From Filimonas sp. (lineage in GTDB: Bacteria > Bacteroidota > Bacteroidia > Chitinophagales > Chitinophagaceae): a DNA stretch of 64,000 nucleotides. Shown piece by piece: positions 16,181 to 26,278 of this stretch. The stretch covers positions 1,224,450-1,288,449 of the forward strand of contig JAFKHH010000011.1 of assembly GCA_017306865.1 (NCBI GenBank). Direction: 5' to 3'. The notes under the pieces were generated by a model. The model did no database searches. It saw nothing but the letters and a program-made list of their open reading frames with translations, and had not been told where the DNA came from. Every line of letters starts with the position of its first letter. Positions within the stretch are counted from its first letter, which is position 1. The translations under genes were made by a program, and so were the position numbers.

Positions 16181-19100
16181 ATGACTGAAAAAAAACAAAT
16201 ACGCTTAACTGCGTTTTCTGTACTGCTTATGCTGGTGCAGCTTATATCCGGCGCATGCCTCTATGCGCAGGAGACCAGGACTGTAACCGGTACTGTAAAG
16301 AACAGCCAGGACAATATCCCCTTGCCTGCTGTTTCTGTTTATCTCAAAGAAAAAAAATCAGTTGCTACGCAAACTGATTCCACAGGACATTTTTCCCTGC
16401 GTGTACCCGTTACAGGCGGTACACTCGTATTCTCCAGCGTAGGCTTAGAGAATAAAGAAATGCCCATTACAGCTAGTGCAAACATGGCTGTTATACTTAC
16501 GCCCAGCCCCCAGGCACTGGAGCAGGTAGTAGTAGTGGGATATGGTGTACAAAAGAAAAGCCTTGTTACAGGTGCTATTGCTTCTGTAAACCAAAAAGAC
16601 CTGGAAGTACCGGGCCTCATGCGTGCAGACCAGGCTATACAGGGGCGTGTAGCTGGTGTAACTGTAATGCAAAACAGTGGACAGCCGGGGTCGGGTGTAA
16701 GCATACGCATACGTGGTGCGGGCACCAATGGCACCAATGATCCGTTGTATATAGTAGATGGCTATCCCGTAGGCGATCTGGAAGCGATCAACCCAAGAGA
16801 TATAGAAACGATGGAAGTATTGAAAGATGCATCCTCCGCTGCTATCTACGGTGCGCGTGGTGCAAACGGCGTTATCATTGTTACGACTAAAAAAGGAAAA
16901 GCAGGCAGGACAAATGTGAACTATGAATATTATTATGGCTTTCAGAATATCCGCAAGAAAGTAGACGTACTGGATGCTACGCAATATGCGCGCATAGTGA
17001 ACGAAGCGTACTTCAACTCCGGGCAACCACTGCCTTTCAGTGAAGATGAAATACAAAAGCTGGGTAAAGGTACAGACTGGCAGCGTGAGATCTCATACCT
17101 CAATGCGCCGGTGCAAAGCCACCAGTTGTCTGTGAGCAGCGGCACAGAAAAATCTACGCTCAATGCGTCCTTCTCTTATTTTAACCAGGACGGAACTATT
17201 GCGAAAGGGAAGTCAAATTTTAAACGCTACACTGCACGTGTAAATGGTGAACAAAAATATATAGATGGGTTATTGCTGGTAGGAGAGAACGTAAGCGTAA
17301 CGCAGGTGTACAGGTCTTCTGTTGCATCTAACAGTGGCAATGCCGGTCCAATCCTCAGCGCCATCAATATGGATCCGGTTACAAGTGTGTTGAATGATGA
17401 CGGCACGTTTGCTATCTCGCGCTACGTAGCGCAGGAAATAGTAAACCCTGTGGCACGTATCTATTATACAAATGGTGGATCAAGCTACACACGTGCAAAC
17501 GGAAATGCCTTTGGTGAGTTAACGATCATTAAAGGATTAAAACTAAAATCAACCGTTTCTTATACCATACAGTATGATGAGTCGCATGGTTATACACCGA
17601 TCTATTACCTGAACGCAACCAACCTTACCACTGCTACAGGCGCAAGCAAAGCAATGGCAGTAAGCAACTACTTCAATCTTGAAAATACATTGACCTATAA
17701 CAAGTCTTTACAAGGGCACAACTTTACCGGTCTTATTGGTAATACCGTAAATACAGGTAACGGCTCTAATGTGTCAGGATCTAAAAACGGTTTGTTGTAC
17801 GATGATCCTAATTATGCCTATCTCGACCTCGCGAAAGACAATACCAGTGCAGCCGCTTCTGGTGGCGCATGGCATTCATCGCTTGTGTCATACTTCGGCA
17901 GGCTAAATTATGATTACAAGAACAAATACATGCTTACGGCTATCTTCCGTGCCGACGGTTCCTTCCGCTTCGGGCCTAACAACCGATTCGGCTATTTCCC
18001 TTCCGTATCTGCAGGCTGGAATGTGTCTCGTGAAGATTTTATGCGTGATGTTCGCTGGCTGAGATCGTTGAAAATGCGCGCAAGCTGGGGTAGAACCGGT
18101 AATGACAATATCGGTGATTACAAATATGTATCCACCATCAGTACCTATGCAAGAAACTATTATTTCGGTTCCAATGTACAATTCGTAGGTGCATCACCAA
18201 GTGGTGTTTCTAATAGTGACCTCAAGTGGGAAACATCAGAGCAATCCAACATTGGTATAGACGCAGCCATTCTTAAAAACTTTACAGTAACACTTGACTT
18301 TTATTCTAAAACAACAAAAGACCTTTTGGTAACCATTCCTATTCCTGCTTATGTAGGTAACGGTGCGCCAACAGGTAATGCAGGTAATGTAAACAATAAA
18401 GGCGTTGAATTAACGCTTGGCTATCACACAGACATCGGTAAGGTATCTGTAGATGCAAGTGTGAACGGTGCGTACAATAAGAACACCGTTACTTATGTAG
18501 GTAATGCTTCAGGCTTTATTGTAGGTGCATCTGCCAATAACCAAATGAGCGGCGTTACAAGAATGCAGGCTGGTTACCCGATCGGTTACTTCTGGCTCTA
18601 TACACAAGACGGCATCTTCCAGACACAATCAGAAGTGAATAATTATAAAACGAAAGATGGACTGATACAACCGAATGCGGTGCCTGGCGATATCCGTTAC
18701 AAAGACCTGAATGGCGATGGTAAGATTGATAACAACGATCGTTCTATGGTAGGCTCGCCACATCCTAAATACAACTTTGGCGGTAGCCTTACGCTCCGCT
18801 GGAAAGGCTTTGAGTTTTACGCGTTTGCTTATGGCCTTGCAGGTAATAAGATCTTCAATGCTTTGCGCCGCTGGGATCTGCCAACAGCAAACTACCCGGT
18901 TAGTATTATGAACAGGTGGCATGGAGAAGGTACATCAGACACATACCCGCGTGTATCTACTGGCGATCTGAACGGCAACTTCTCTAACCCGTCTACTTTC
19001 TTCTTAGAAGACGGCAGCTTCCTGCGATTGAAAACAGTTACACTCAGTTATACATTCAAAGACCTGCGCAAAATAAGGGTTAACAACCTGCGCTTGTATG

Positions 19101-19243
19101 TTACGGGCAACAACCTGTTTGTATTAACCAAATACTCAGGCTGGGACCCTGAAATATCAGGCAGTGCGCTGGGGCTGGGCATTGACAACGGTATCTATCC
19201 ACAACCACGCACCATCACCTTTGGTGCAAGCGTTGGATTTTAA
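16181..19243 (+). CDS. SusC-like TonB-dependent outer-membrane transporter
   Basis: 1020 residues: signal peptide (1-30, ending CLYAQ), carboxypeptidase-regulatory-like beta-sandwich (~33-115), TonB box region, plug (~120-235, with the SusC signature VVGYGVQKKSLVTGA and ATMEVLKDASSAAIYGARG-type motif) and a 22-strand barrel ending in aromatic Phe (GASVGF). There is no STN domain, so it would not signal through a FecR protein. It imports oligosaccharides across the outer membrane together with the SusD lipoprotein whose frame overlaps its stop codon. Confidence 0.96.
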   Translation: MTEKKQIRLTAFSVLLMLVQLISGACLYAQETRTVTGTVKNSQDNIPLPAVSVYLKEKKSVATQTDSTGHFSLRVPVTGGTLVFSSVGLENKEMPITASANMAVILTPSPQALEQVVVVGYGVQKKSLVTGAIASVNQKDLEVPGLMRADQAIQGRVAGVTVMQNSGQPGSGVSIRIRGAGTNGTNDPLYIVDGYPVGDLEAINPRDIETMEVLKDASSAAIYGARGANGVIIVTTKKGKAGRTNVNYEYYYGFQNIRKKVDVLDATQYARIVNEAYFNSGQPLPFSEDEIQKLGKGTDWQREISYLNAPVQSHQLSVSSGTEKSTLNASFSYFNQDGTIAKGKSNFKRYTARVNGEQKYIDGLLLVGENVSVTQVYRSSVASNSGNAGPILSAINMDPVTSVLNDDGTFAISRYVAQEIVNPVARIYYTNGGSSYTRANGNAFGELTIIKGLKLKSTVSYTIQYDESHGYTPIYYLNATNLTTATGASKAMAVSNYFNLENTLTYNKSLQGHNFTGLIGNTVNTGNGSNVSGSKNGLLYDDPNYAYLDLAKDNTSAAASGGAWHSSLVSYFGRLNYDYKNKYMLTAIFRADGSFRFGPNNRFGYFPSVSAGWNVSREDFMRDVRWLRSLKMRASWGRTGNDNIGDYKYVSTISTYARNYYFGSNVQFVGASPSGVSNSDLKWETSEQSNIGIDAAILKNFTVTLDFYSKTTKDLLVTIPIPAYVGNGAPTGNAGNVNNKGVELTLGYHTDIGKVSVDASVNGAYNKNTVTYVGNASGFIVGASANNQMSGVTRMQAGYPIGYFWLYTQDGIFQTQSEVNNYKTKDGLIQPNAVPGDIRYKDLNGDGKIDNNDRSMVGSPHPKYNFGGSLTLRWKGFEFYAFAYGLAGNKIFNALRRWDLPTANYPVSIMNRWHGEGTSDTYPRVSTGDLNGNFSNPSTFFLEDGSFLRLKTVTLSYTFKDLRKIRVNNLRLYVTGNNLFVLTKYSGWDPEISGSALGLGIDNGIYPQPRTITFGASVGF

Positions 19244-19263
19244 TGGCCATTAAAAATGTAATT

Positions 19264-20829
19264 ATGAAAAGTGTACAATACATCTTCAGTATAGCAATAG
19301 CAGCATCTTGCTTTGTGGCAACGGGCTGCAATAAAAAACTGGATTTAAATCCCATCACCAGTGACGTGGAGACTAATTTTTATAAAGATCAGAAAGATTG
19401 TTTCCAGGGATTAGTGGCTGCGTACAACCCACTCTTGTGGGATGCACCGCAAAACCAGAATGCGCCCTTTCAACTGATCAGTGAAGTACTCGCAGACCAT
19501 TGCTTCACAGGTGGTGCCTCTGCAACAGATGTACCTGGTGTGGGCAGGGTAGACAGGGGTACGATACGCAAAGACGACCCTACACCCAAAGCGCTATGGT
19601 ATAAATATTACACCGGTATTTATCGTTGTAATCTTTTACTCGAAAAATTACCTGCCGCTGCATTTGATTCGCCAGACCTGCGTAACAGGTATGCAGCAGA
19701 AAGTAAATTTCTACGCGCCTACTACTATTTTGACTTAGTGCGTTTATTCGGAAACGTACCATTGATTTTAAAAACGCTTTCTGCATCTGAGTATAACCAG
19801 GTACAGGCAACACCAGAGGCAGTGTACACACAAATAGCAAAAGACCTGACCGATGCTATTGCTGTATTGCCACGCTTCAAAGAAATACCTGCCGGCGACC
19901 TGGGCCGCGCAACGTCCGATGCTGCAAGAGGGTTGCTCATGCGCGCATGGCTATACTATACCGGTTACTATACCAAAACAGAGTTGCCGGGTGTGCCTGC
20001 ATCTAAAATAATAGAGATCAGTGACGATCTGATCAACAATAGCGGGCATGATCTGCTGGCAAACTTTGCAGACGTATTTCAAAACAATGCACCGTATAAT
20101 AACAACAATAAAGAATCTGTATTCGAACTGCAATATTCTTCACTCGCGTATAGCGGCGATTGGAGCTACAGGGAGTCTTCCAACGGTAACCTCTCTGCTA
20201 TGCTGTGGTCCATGCGTGATGCGGCCGCGTCTTCCATCTACGCAGCAGGCTGGTCATTTGCACCGGTAGATACAGCTTTCTACAATCGTTTCGATGCAGC
20301 GGATGCACGAAAGAGTGTAACCTTTATTACACCGGGCACAATGGGCATTAGCTATACACCCGGCTATCAGAACACCGGCATTTTTCCTAATAAGTGGATA
20401 GCACTGAAAGCCAATCAACCTGCAAAAGGTGACAAGCAACTGAACTATCCCAATCACTTCATCGCGATCCGTTTCTCCGACGTATTGTTGATGGCTTCAG
20501 AACTTAACCTGCTGTATGGCGGTAGTACAGTAAAAGCACAGCAATATTTTGAACGCGTAGCAAAGCGCCCGCGTCCTGCATCTTATACACCACCCACAGT
20601 TACGCAAGATGTATTATACACAGAGCGTGATATAGAGCTGGCGCTGGAAGGTGTTCGGTATTGGGACCTGATGAGAAGAGGCGGTACGTATGCACAATCA
20701 AAGATTGACATCAATAGGGGAGAACCTTTCATCAGCAAATTCAATATAGATGCTGCAGGGCTTATGCCAATACCAGAGTCAGAGATCATTGTTACCAATA
20801 ATGCACTCAAACAGAATAAAGGGTATTGA
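19264..20829 (+). CDS. SusD/RagB-like glycan-binding lipoprotein
   Basis: 521 residues from ATG 19264, chosen because it gives a short lipoprotein signal (MKSVQYIFSIAIAASCFVATGC); the earlier ATG at 19243 overlaps the SusC stop (TAATG) and would add seven residues. The product has the alpha-helical TPR-like SusD fold (ESKFLRAYYYFDLVRLFGNVPL near residue 140) and the C-terminal ERDIELALEGVRYWDLMRRG motif. It is the surface lid of the SusC transporter and binds the polysaccharide. Confidence 0.96.
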   Translation: MKSVQYIFSIAIAASCFVATGCNKKLDLNPITSDVETNFYKDQKDCFQGLVAAYNPLLWDAPQNQNAPFQLISEVLADHCFTGGASATDVPGVGRVDRGTIRKDDPTPKALWYKYYTGIYRCNLLLEKLPAAAFDSPDLRNRYAAESKFLRAYYYFDLVRLFGNVPLILKTLSASEYNQVQATPEAVYTQIAKDLTDAIAVLPRFKEIPAGDLGRATSDAARGLLMRAWLYYTGYYTKTELPGVPASKIIEISDDLINNSGHDLLANFADVFQNNAPYNNNNKESVFELQYSSLAYSGDWSYRESSNGNLSAMLWSMRDAAASSIYAAGWSFAPVDTAFYNRFDAADARKSVTFITPGTMGISYTPGYQNTGIFPNKWIALKANQPAKGDKQLNYPNHFIAIRFSDVLLMASELNLLYGGSTVKAQQYFERVAKRPRPASYTPPTVTQDVLYTERDIELALEGVRYWDLMRRGGTYAQSKIDINRGEPFISKFNIDAAGLMPIPESEIIVTNNALKQNKGY

Positions 20830-20857
20830 TCGTGAATCATGAGACGGGAATCGTGAA
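20830..20857 (+). repeat. Heptad repeat, TCGTGAA type (copy 6)
   Basis: TCGTGAA, TCATGAG, ACGGGAA, TCGTGAA directly after the SusD stop codon. Its reverse complement recurs at 28370-28397. Confidence 0.7.
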
Positions 20858-21029
20858 TGAACGTCGTTGCATCAGGAAGTAATTTTTGTGAGTCCGGCAG
20901 TAGAATACATATTGAGCTTTACTTGCGTCGCACACTTATGCTTTCTGCTCGCTACTCAGCTTAATGCAAAGACAATAGACAGGGATGAAACCAAACAATC
21001 ACATTGCTCATTCTTTAAAAACAAAACGA

Positions 21030-21926
21030 ATGAAACAACTTATATTATTTATCTGTATTGCGGCCTCCGCTATTTCCTGCACAAAGAAAACAGGTGCATT
21101 GGAAACGCCGATACCAAAGGAGGACGTAAACATCATAGTGCAGGAAACAGGAGAGCAGAACGTATATCGTTTTATTAATGCACGTATAGGCCAGACAGCA
21201 ACTGCAAGATGGGACCTTGGCAATGGACAAACGGCAAATGGCGATACCGTAATAGGCAAGTATCCGTTTAAAGGTGATTACACGGTATCGCTCACCATCT
21301 TTAACGGTGTTACTGCTGTACAAAAAACAACCTTACTGTCTTTAAACAAGGACAACGTAAACCTTGACTCCGTGTATGTCTGCCTTACCGGCGGTCCGGA
21401 CTCCCTTAATGGCAAAACCTGGGTAATAGATTCAACAAGAAAAAATGGTGATGGCTCTGCAGACCTGCCTGTAAAAATCATCAATGGCAGTACTGTTACG
21501 CCAAAAGATTACACCAATACAGGACTATACAACAGCTCCTGGACATTCTGGTTGCAGGGAAGCAAAATGACTTACAAAAACAATGGTTATTCATTATGTC
21601 ATTCTTCCCGCATAGCAGAAATAAACAGTATATGGGGCGCATTCACACAGACCGGAACGGTAGGCGGAGATCCTTATGGAACATACACACCAAAGCTATC
21701 TCCGCAACAAACATGGACCATGTCTATCAAAGGTGGCCTGCATTATATACAAATGCAAGGCGGTGCCTTTATTATGTTCTATCGCGGATGTGCTGATGTA
21801 ATAGAATACCAAGTGAGCGTAATCAACAAAAATGAAATGGTCTTAACGCATTACGAAACATCCCCGTCCGGCAGGGCAGGATGGAGCGATAAGTATTATC
21901 TCGTACGGAAAGGGTATGTACGTTAA
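21030..21926 (+). CDS. PKD-domain surface lipoprotein
   Basis: 298 residues from ATG 21030 (an ATG at 20985 would place 15 odd residues before the signal). Lipobox AISC gives a lipid-anchored protein. Residues ~25-110 form a PKD-type Ig fold (ARWDLGNGQTANGD, YTVSLTIFNG). The rest (~115-298) resembles the C-terminal lectin-like domains of surface glycan-binding proteins, rich in Trp/Tyr (SSWTFWLQG, WTMSIKGG). Position after SusD suggests a SusE/F-like accessory binding protein for the same glycan; this is by context. Confidence 0.85.
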   Translation: MKQLILFICIAASAISCTKKTGALETPIPKEDVNIIVQETGEQNVYRFINARIGQTATARWDLGNGQTANGDTVIGKYPFKGDYTVSLTIFNGVTAVQKTTLLSLNKDNVNLDSVYVCLTGGPDSLNGKTWVIDSTRKNGDGSADLPVKIINGSTVTPKDYTNTGLYNSSWTFWLQGSKMTYKNNGYSLCHSSRIAEINSIWGAFTQTGTVGGDPYGTYTPKLSPQQTWTMSIKGGLHYIQMQGGAFIMFYRGCADVIEYQVSVINKNEMVLTHYETSPSGRAGWSDKYYLVRKGYVR

Positions 21927-21963
21927 TCCCCAATTACATTATTCACGAAATGATTTCCGTTAT

Positions 21964-24693
21964 ATGAAAAAAAAATTGATACTTCTAAACATAGTGATCA
22001 TTGGACTACTGGCATGTAAAAAAAATGACCAGTCTTCACCAATGGGCAGGTTTGAATTACTGGTAGACAAAACAATGCTTCGCGGCAACATGATCGCTGG
22101 ACAGGCATTGACAGATTCAAACGTACTTGTGCTTGCATTTAAAAATGCACCTGCACAAACAAAAGCAACTGTAAGCGCAGATACTACAAACGGTTTATAT
22201 ATCAGCCCGGTAAGTGTGAATATTGACGGCTCTGGAACAACAAATGTAAAATTGCAAGGCAAACCAATTAACGATGGCACTTTTATTATCAATCTGAAAG
22301 TTGCGATCAATGGTACAGTGTACGTATGCAGTAAACAATATTTTGTAGACCTGCCAAACATTACAGCCATTACCTTCACTGTAGCTGATACAAACTATTA
22401 CAACGTAACGGATTCCCTGCGTGCAAATTTCCAGATCTATCCGCGAACGACTACGTTTACAATAACGGCTGCGCCGCACCTCACTGCGGAGATCATAGAA
22501 GTAGATGCTACAAGCAGGATCTTACGCGTAGTAGCAGATACACAGTTTGTAAAAGGTGATGTGAGTATTGCTGCTTCTTTCAAAAGTGTGCCTGTGGTAA
22601 CCAAAACATTCCACCTTACTGCATTTGCTGCAGGAGATGGAACGGCCGCAAAACCATTCACTGTGCCGGATGCAAAACGCCTGGCAAGAATACCATTTGC
22701 AGCAGACCAGGCTTATTTGCTTACTGCGGATATAGTACAACCAACGAGCCCGTTACGTAATACCGTCTTTACCGGTTCCCTCGATGGTGGTGCCTTTGCG
22801 ATCAACAATTTTACAATAAACGCTGCCACTACAGATAACGTAGGTTTCTTCAGCGAAATAGGGACAGGTGGTACGGTGAAAAATATCTCGTTTAAAAACG
22901 TGAATGTTACTGGGCAGGACAATGCCGGTGTAGTAGCTGTTACCAATCGTGGTACTATCACAGGCGTTACCGTTACAGGTGCCATAAAAGGAAGAATGTA
23001 TGTAGCAGCTATTGCTGCTAACAATATAGGAACGGTTGCATCGTGCGACGCTTCAGCAATCAGCGTAACAGGCGACAACAACCTCGGAAGTCTAATAAGC
23101 AAAAACAACTCCGGTTCCTCAGAAGCGGGCAACGTCATACTCGTAGTGCCTGCTTCTTTCCCTACTGAAGTGTATGGGGTGTCCACTGTACAATCACCTG
23201 TATTTGCATTCACGCCTTCTGATGGTACAATAACGGTAAAATCTGTGCCAGCCAATTTAACGGCAGTTCCTGCCACTGGGCAAAAAGTGACTTTAACGCC
23301 GGCTGCCGGATTTGTATCCGGTTCTATGCAATTGGCCTTACAAAAAAATAATCTTTCTGCTATACGGAACGTAACCGTGTTTTCAAAAGCACAAGGTTCC
23401 ATCTACGATGCAGGCGACGGTTCTGCAAGTAGCCCATATATTATTTCTACAGAAAGCGCCCTGATTGCAATGGCAACAGATGGCTCCAAATATTATCAAT
23501 TGGCTGCTGATGTTACTTTAACTAAACCGTGGGTAAGCGTGGTAAACTTTACAGGATCATTTGATGGTAAAGGATTTAAAATTGTTGGGTTGAATGGTAG
23601 CTTCTCCACCAAAGGTGGCTTTGCGGTAACGAATGCAGGTACGATAGCCAATACACAATTTACCGGCGTAGATATTACCACTGCTGTTGCATTTGGCATT
23701 ATCGCAGGCACCAATACAGGCACCATTCAGAACATAACCGTAGGCGGTAAAATTACCAGTACTAACTCTGGCGATTTGCTGGGTGGTATTGCGGCAGAGA
23801 TGACCGCAGGAAAAATTACGCAGTGCGCCGTTAACCTGAATATGACTTCTTCAGCGGGCATGACTGGTGGTATCTTAGGGCGTGCATTGACTAACGCATC
23901 AGAAGTTTCCTATTGCACCACCAAAGGGGCAATTACATTGACTGCTGCTAAAAACCGTATTGGTGGTATTGTTGGCCGTGGAGAATCTGCTGTTACTATC
24001 AAGAACTGTTTATCCTCTATGATTATAACAGGTGTGGGTGGCCCTAACTATGGAGCCAATGGAGTAGGCGGCATCTTTGGTGCAAATAACAATAACAACA
24101 TGCGTATAGACGAGTGCATGTTTGACGGTAACCTGGTAAACGTATTTTCTGCCGGCGGCATAGGTGGCGTAGCCGCCAACGTGCGTAACTGCCTGGTGAA
24201 AGGATCAACGATCACTATTGCCGGTACGGTGAACACCGGCAGCGGCGGTGGTATCTGCGGCACAGGTAAAGTGGTTATAGATAAATGCGTTGCTGCAAAC
24301 ATTACCCTGTCTGGTGCAGCACTAACTACATTGCCTGCGGGAGGTATCACCAGTTCATTCCAGAATAGCTGTGCATTGACCAATAGTGTAGTAGTAAACT
24401 GTGCAATTACAAATAGTAGTGTACAACGCGTATCCGGTACGTTGACAGATGGTACTGCTACGGTAAGCGGATCTGTAACGGGGAACTATGCTGCGGCAGT
24501 AACAGGTATAGCAACACCTTCAGACAATGCTAATGGTATAGATGGTGCAACAAAAAATGTAACAGACCTGACGCAGGCATTTTACCAGGGATTAGGATAT
24601 GATTTCACTGCTATATGGGTAATGGGCGCGAATGGTGTACCTGCCTTGCGTAACGCTGGTTACAATGGTAATCTGCCTGCACCGCAACAATAA
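21964..24693 (+). CDS. Large GLUG-repeat surface lipoprotein
   Basis: 909 residues from ATG 21964, which gives a lipoprotein signal with lipobox LLAC; the ATG at 21916 overlaps the previous gene and lies in non-signal sequence. After N-terminal beta-sandwich domains (~25-240) come two blocks that each begin with a GDG(T/S)A-type segment followed by GLUG-like repeats (GGIAAEMTAGKITQC, TGGILGRA, GGIVGRG, GGIFGANN), expected to form a beta-helix. GLUG repeats occur in adhesins and IgA-peptidase-like surface proteins. In this locus a glycan-binding or surface-adhesion role is plausible. Its length makes it the largest lipoprotein of the PUL. Confidence 0.85.
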   Translation: MKKKLILLNIVIIGLLACKKNDQSSPMGRFELLVDKTMLRGNMIAGQALTDSNVLVLAFKNAPAQTKATVSADTTNGLYISPVSVNIDGSGTTNVKLQGKPINDGTFIINLKVAINGTVYVCSKQYFVDLPNITAITFTVADTNYYNVTDSLRANFQIYPRTTTFTITAAPHLTAEIIEVDATSRILRVVADTQFVKGDVSIAASFKSVPVVTKTFHLTAFAAGDGTAAKPFTVPDAKRLARIPFAADQAYLLTADIVQPTSPLRNTVFTGSLDGGAFAINNFTINAATTDNVGFFSEIGTGGTVKNISFKNVNVTGQDNAGVVAVTNRGTITGVTVTGAIKGRMYVAAIAANNIGTVASCDASAISVTGDNNLGSLISKNNSGSSEAGNVILVVPASFPTEVYGVSTVQSPVFAFTPSDGTITVKSVPANLTAVPATGQKVTLTPAAGFVSGSMQLALQKNNLSAIRNVTVFSKAQGSIYDAGDGSASSPYIISTESALIAMATDGSKYYQLAADVTLTKPWVSVVNFTGSFDGKGFKIVGLNGSFSTKGGFAVTNAGTIANTQFTGVDITTAVAFGIIAGTNTGTIQNITVGGKITSTNSGDLLGGIAAEMTAGKITQCAVNLNMTSSAGMTGGILGRALTNASEVSYCTTKGAITLTAAKNRIGGIVGRGESAVTIKNCLSSMIITGVGGPNYGANGVGGIFGANNNNNMRIDECMFDGNLVNVFSAGGIGGVAANVRNCLVKGSTITIAGTVNTGSGGGICGTGKVVIDKCVAANITLSGAALTTLPAGGITSSFQNSCALTNSVVVNCAITNSSVQRVSGTLTDGTATVSGSVTGNYAAAVTGIATPSDNANGIDGATKNVTDLTQAFYQGLGYDFTAIWVMGANGVPALRNAGYNGNLPAPQQ

Positions 24694-24762
24694 ATAATAT
24701 AATTGTACGGTTAAATATCCGGCAAAAAAAAGGTATTCAATTAACAGAGTTCTTTGTTCGAC

Positions 24763-25040
24763 TTTTTCAAAAGAAACGCTTGGCCTCAGAAAAGCTGCGT
24801 TAAGAAAATTGGCGTGAACGCCGGAAAAATCCATTGCTGTTTGAGCCAGGCGTAACTTACTTACCCACGCTGTTTGCGGCGAGTTCAATGGATTTCGGTG
24901 GGCAGGACAATTTTTAGCCTGCTTTTCTGGAGCCTTGATCTTTTTGGTTACTTTTTGTATCAAGACAAAAAGTAACACCGTCGGTAGACAAATAAGAACT
25001 TGCAATTGGAGAGAAGGATAAATTTAACCGGACAACAATG
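24763..25040 (+). repeat. Nested-hairpin dispersed element, copy B
   Basis: A 278-bp copy of the element at 9874 in the same orientation, with all three stems kept: GGCCTCAGAAAAGC / GCTTTTCTGGAGCC, AATCCATTG / CAATGGATT and the 12-bp GTTACTTTTTGT hairpin. It lies 38 bases upstream of the GH128 gene, splitting it from the rest of the PUL. Confidence 0.85.
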
Positions 25041-25078
25041 AATAAATAATTATACTAACGAAATTTAAAAGACTGGTC

Positions 25079-25957
25079 ATGAAAAAATATACGATCGTCG
25101 CATTAGCATCCCTTGTTATTACAACACTGGGTTGTGCCAAAAGTAATGATTACGTGCCTGCCAAGGCACAGGTCATTAACTATACGGTGAAAGGTAAAAA
25201 AGGGGCGGCCTTTAGTACCAATACATCCAGCGGTACATGGTGGGGTAATACCATCAACCTGCAAAGTCACTGGTTCTATACATGGGGGCTATCCGTTCCT
25301 TTTGAACAAGCACCACAAAATTGTGAATTTGAACCGATGTTCTGGAGCAAAGCCAGCGTAACGGACGCAAACATTGCATTGGCTAAACAAATGAAAGACC
25401 AGGGCCGTGCTAAATATATCCTGGGTTTTAATGAACCCGATCTGTCTGACCAGGCAAACATGACGGTGGATGATGCGCTTGCCTTATGGCCACAATTGGA
25501 ATCTATCGGTCTGCCCCTGGGCAGCCCGGCCGCATCATGGCCTACAAGACAATGGATCTACGATTTTATGGACAAAGCCATTGCGCAAAAAAGACGTGTT
25601 GATTTTATTTGTGTACACATGTATGTTGGTACGGATGAAAACTCATTTGTGCAAGTATTGCAGGATTTATACAACAAATACAAACTGCCGATCTGGATCA
25701 CAGAGTTTGCTACCTGCGCGAATAATGCCGTAACAAAATCAGATAACCCCTATACCCCGGAAATGGTACTTGCTTTCATGCAGCGCTTATTGCCAAAGCT
25801 AGAAGCATTGTCATTCGTGCAGCGTTACTCCTGGTTCTCTGCATCTACCTCTTCTGCACGACTTTGGTCATCTTCATTGGTAGACCCTTTCGGTAACCTG
25901 ACAGAGTTGGGCAAATGGTATGCAGCGTATCAGCCTAATGCAGCAATTAAAAGATAA
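25079..25957 (+). CDS. Glycoside hydrolase family 128-like endo-beta-1,3-glucanase (lipoprotein)
   Basis: 292 residues with lipobox TLGC at about residue 19. The sequence is the short TIM barrel of GH128 (Glyco_hydro_cc): GNTINLQSHWFYTWG near 60-75, GFNEPDLSDQ with acid/base Glu119, CVHMYVG near residue 180, WITEFA with nucleophile Glu209 and YSWFSA near 260. Family knowledge: members cut beta-1,3-glucans such as laminarin, curdlan or fungal wall glucan. Together with the GH5 upstream this is the best evidence for the substrate of the locus. A nested-hairpin element precedes it, so it may be transcribed separately. Confidence 0.92.
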   Translation: MKKYTIVALASLVITTLGCAKSNDYVPAKAQVINYTVKGKKGAAFSTNTSSGTWWGNTINLQSHWFYTWGLSVPFEQAPQNCEFEPMFWSKASVTDANIALAKQMKDQGRAKYILGFNEPDLSDQANMTVDDALALWPQLESIGLPLGSPAASWPTRQWIYDFMDKAIAQKRRVDFICVHMYVGTDENSFVQVLQDLYNKYKLPIWITEFATCANNAVTKSDNPYTPEMVLAFMQRLLPKLEALSFVQRYSWFSASTSSARLWSSSLVDPFGNLTELGKWYAAYQPNAAIKR

Positions 25958-25972
25958 TTGTGAGAGATTGAG

Positions 25973-26030
25973 GTGAGTTGTGAGTGGTCAGTTGTGAATA
26001 TGCTATTCACGACTGATCACTCTCACTTAC
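25973..26030. repeat. Heptad repeat, GTGAGTG type, inverted pair (copy 7)
   Basis: GTGAGTT, GTGAGTG, GTCAGTT, GTGAATA (25973-26000), three bases, then TATTCAC, GACTGAT, CACTCTC: arms of 19 bases with two mismatches. The two-base differences keep the heptad frame in both arms. Confidence 0.75.
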
Positions 26031-26117
26031 TAAAACAACTCCGAATAACTCTCCGTTCTCCCCGGCTCTGCGGTGAATTTGTATCGCAGAGAGCACAGAG
26101 AAGACGCAAAGAACGCA

Positions 26118-26138
26118 AAGAGCCGCGAAGCGGCTCTT
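26118..26138. terminator. Hairpin, possible terminator
   Basis: AGAGCCGC / GCGGCTCT around GAA with A-rich 5' and TTCT 3' flanks. It follows CTCTGCGG-type repeat text (26050-26117) in the gap between the convergent GH128 and metallo-beta-lactamase genes. Confidence 0.5.
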
Positions 26139-26278
26139 CTATGTGGACTATCTTCTCTTTAGTGAATGGAGTTTTGCAATTACTCAACAGAGCTGAAAAT
26201 ACCTGTGTGACTATGTATCTATGATGCTCCCGGTAGGTTACCGGGACAAGTTATGTGGTGAAAAAACTTCGCTTAGAT

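Noticed and set aside
22713..23402. Long antisense frame (229 codons) inside the GLUG-repeat gene
   Set aside because: Repetitive codon bias of the sense gene opens the antisense frame; the sense protein has signal and domains.
24592..25005. 137-codon minus-strand frame
   Set aside because: It overlaps the end of the GLUG gene and covers repeat copy B; the other two copies do not keep the frame.
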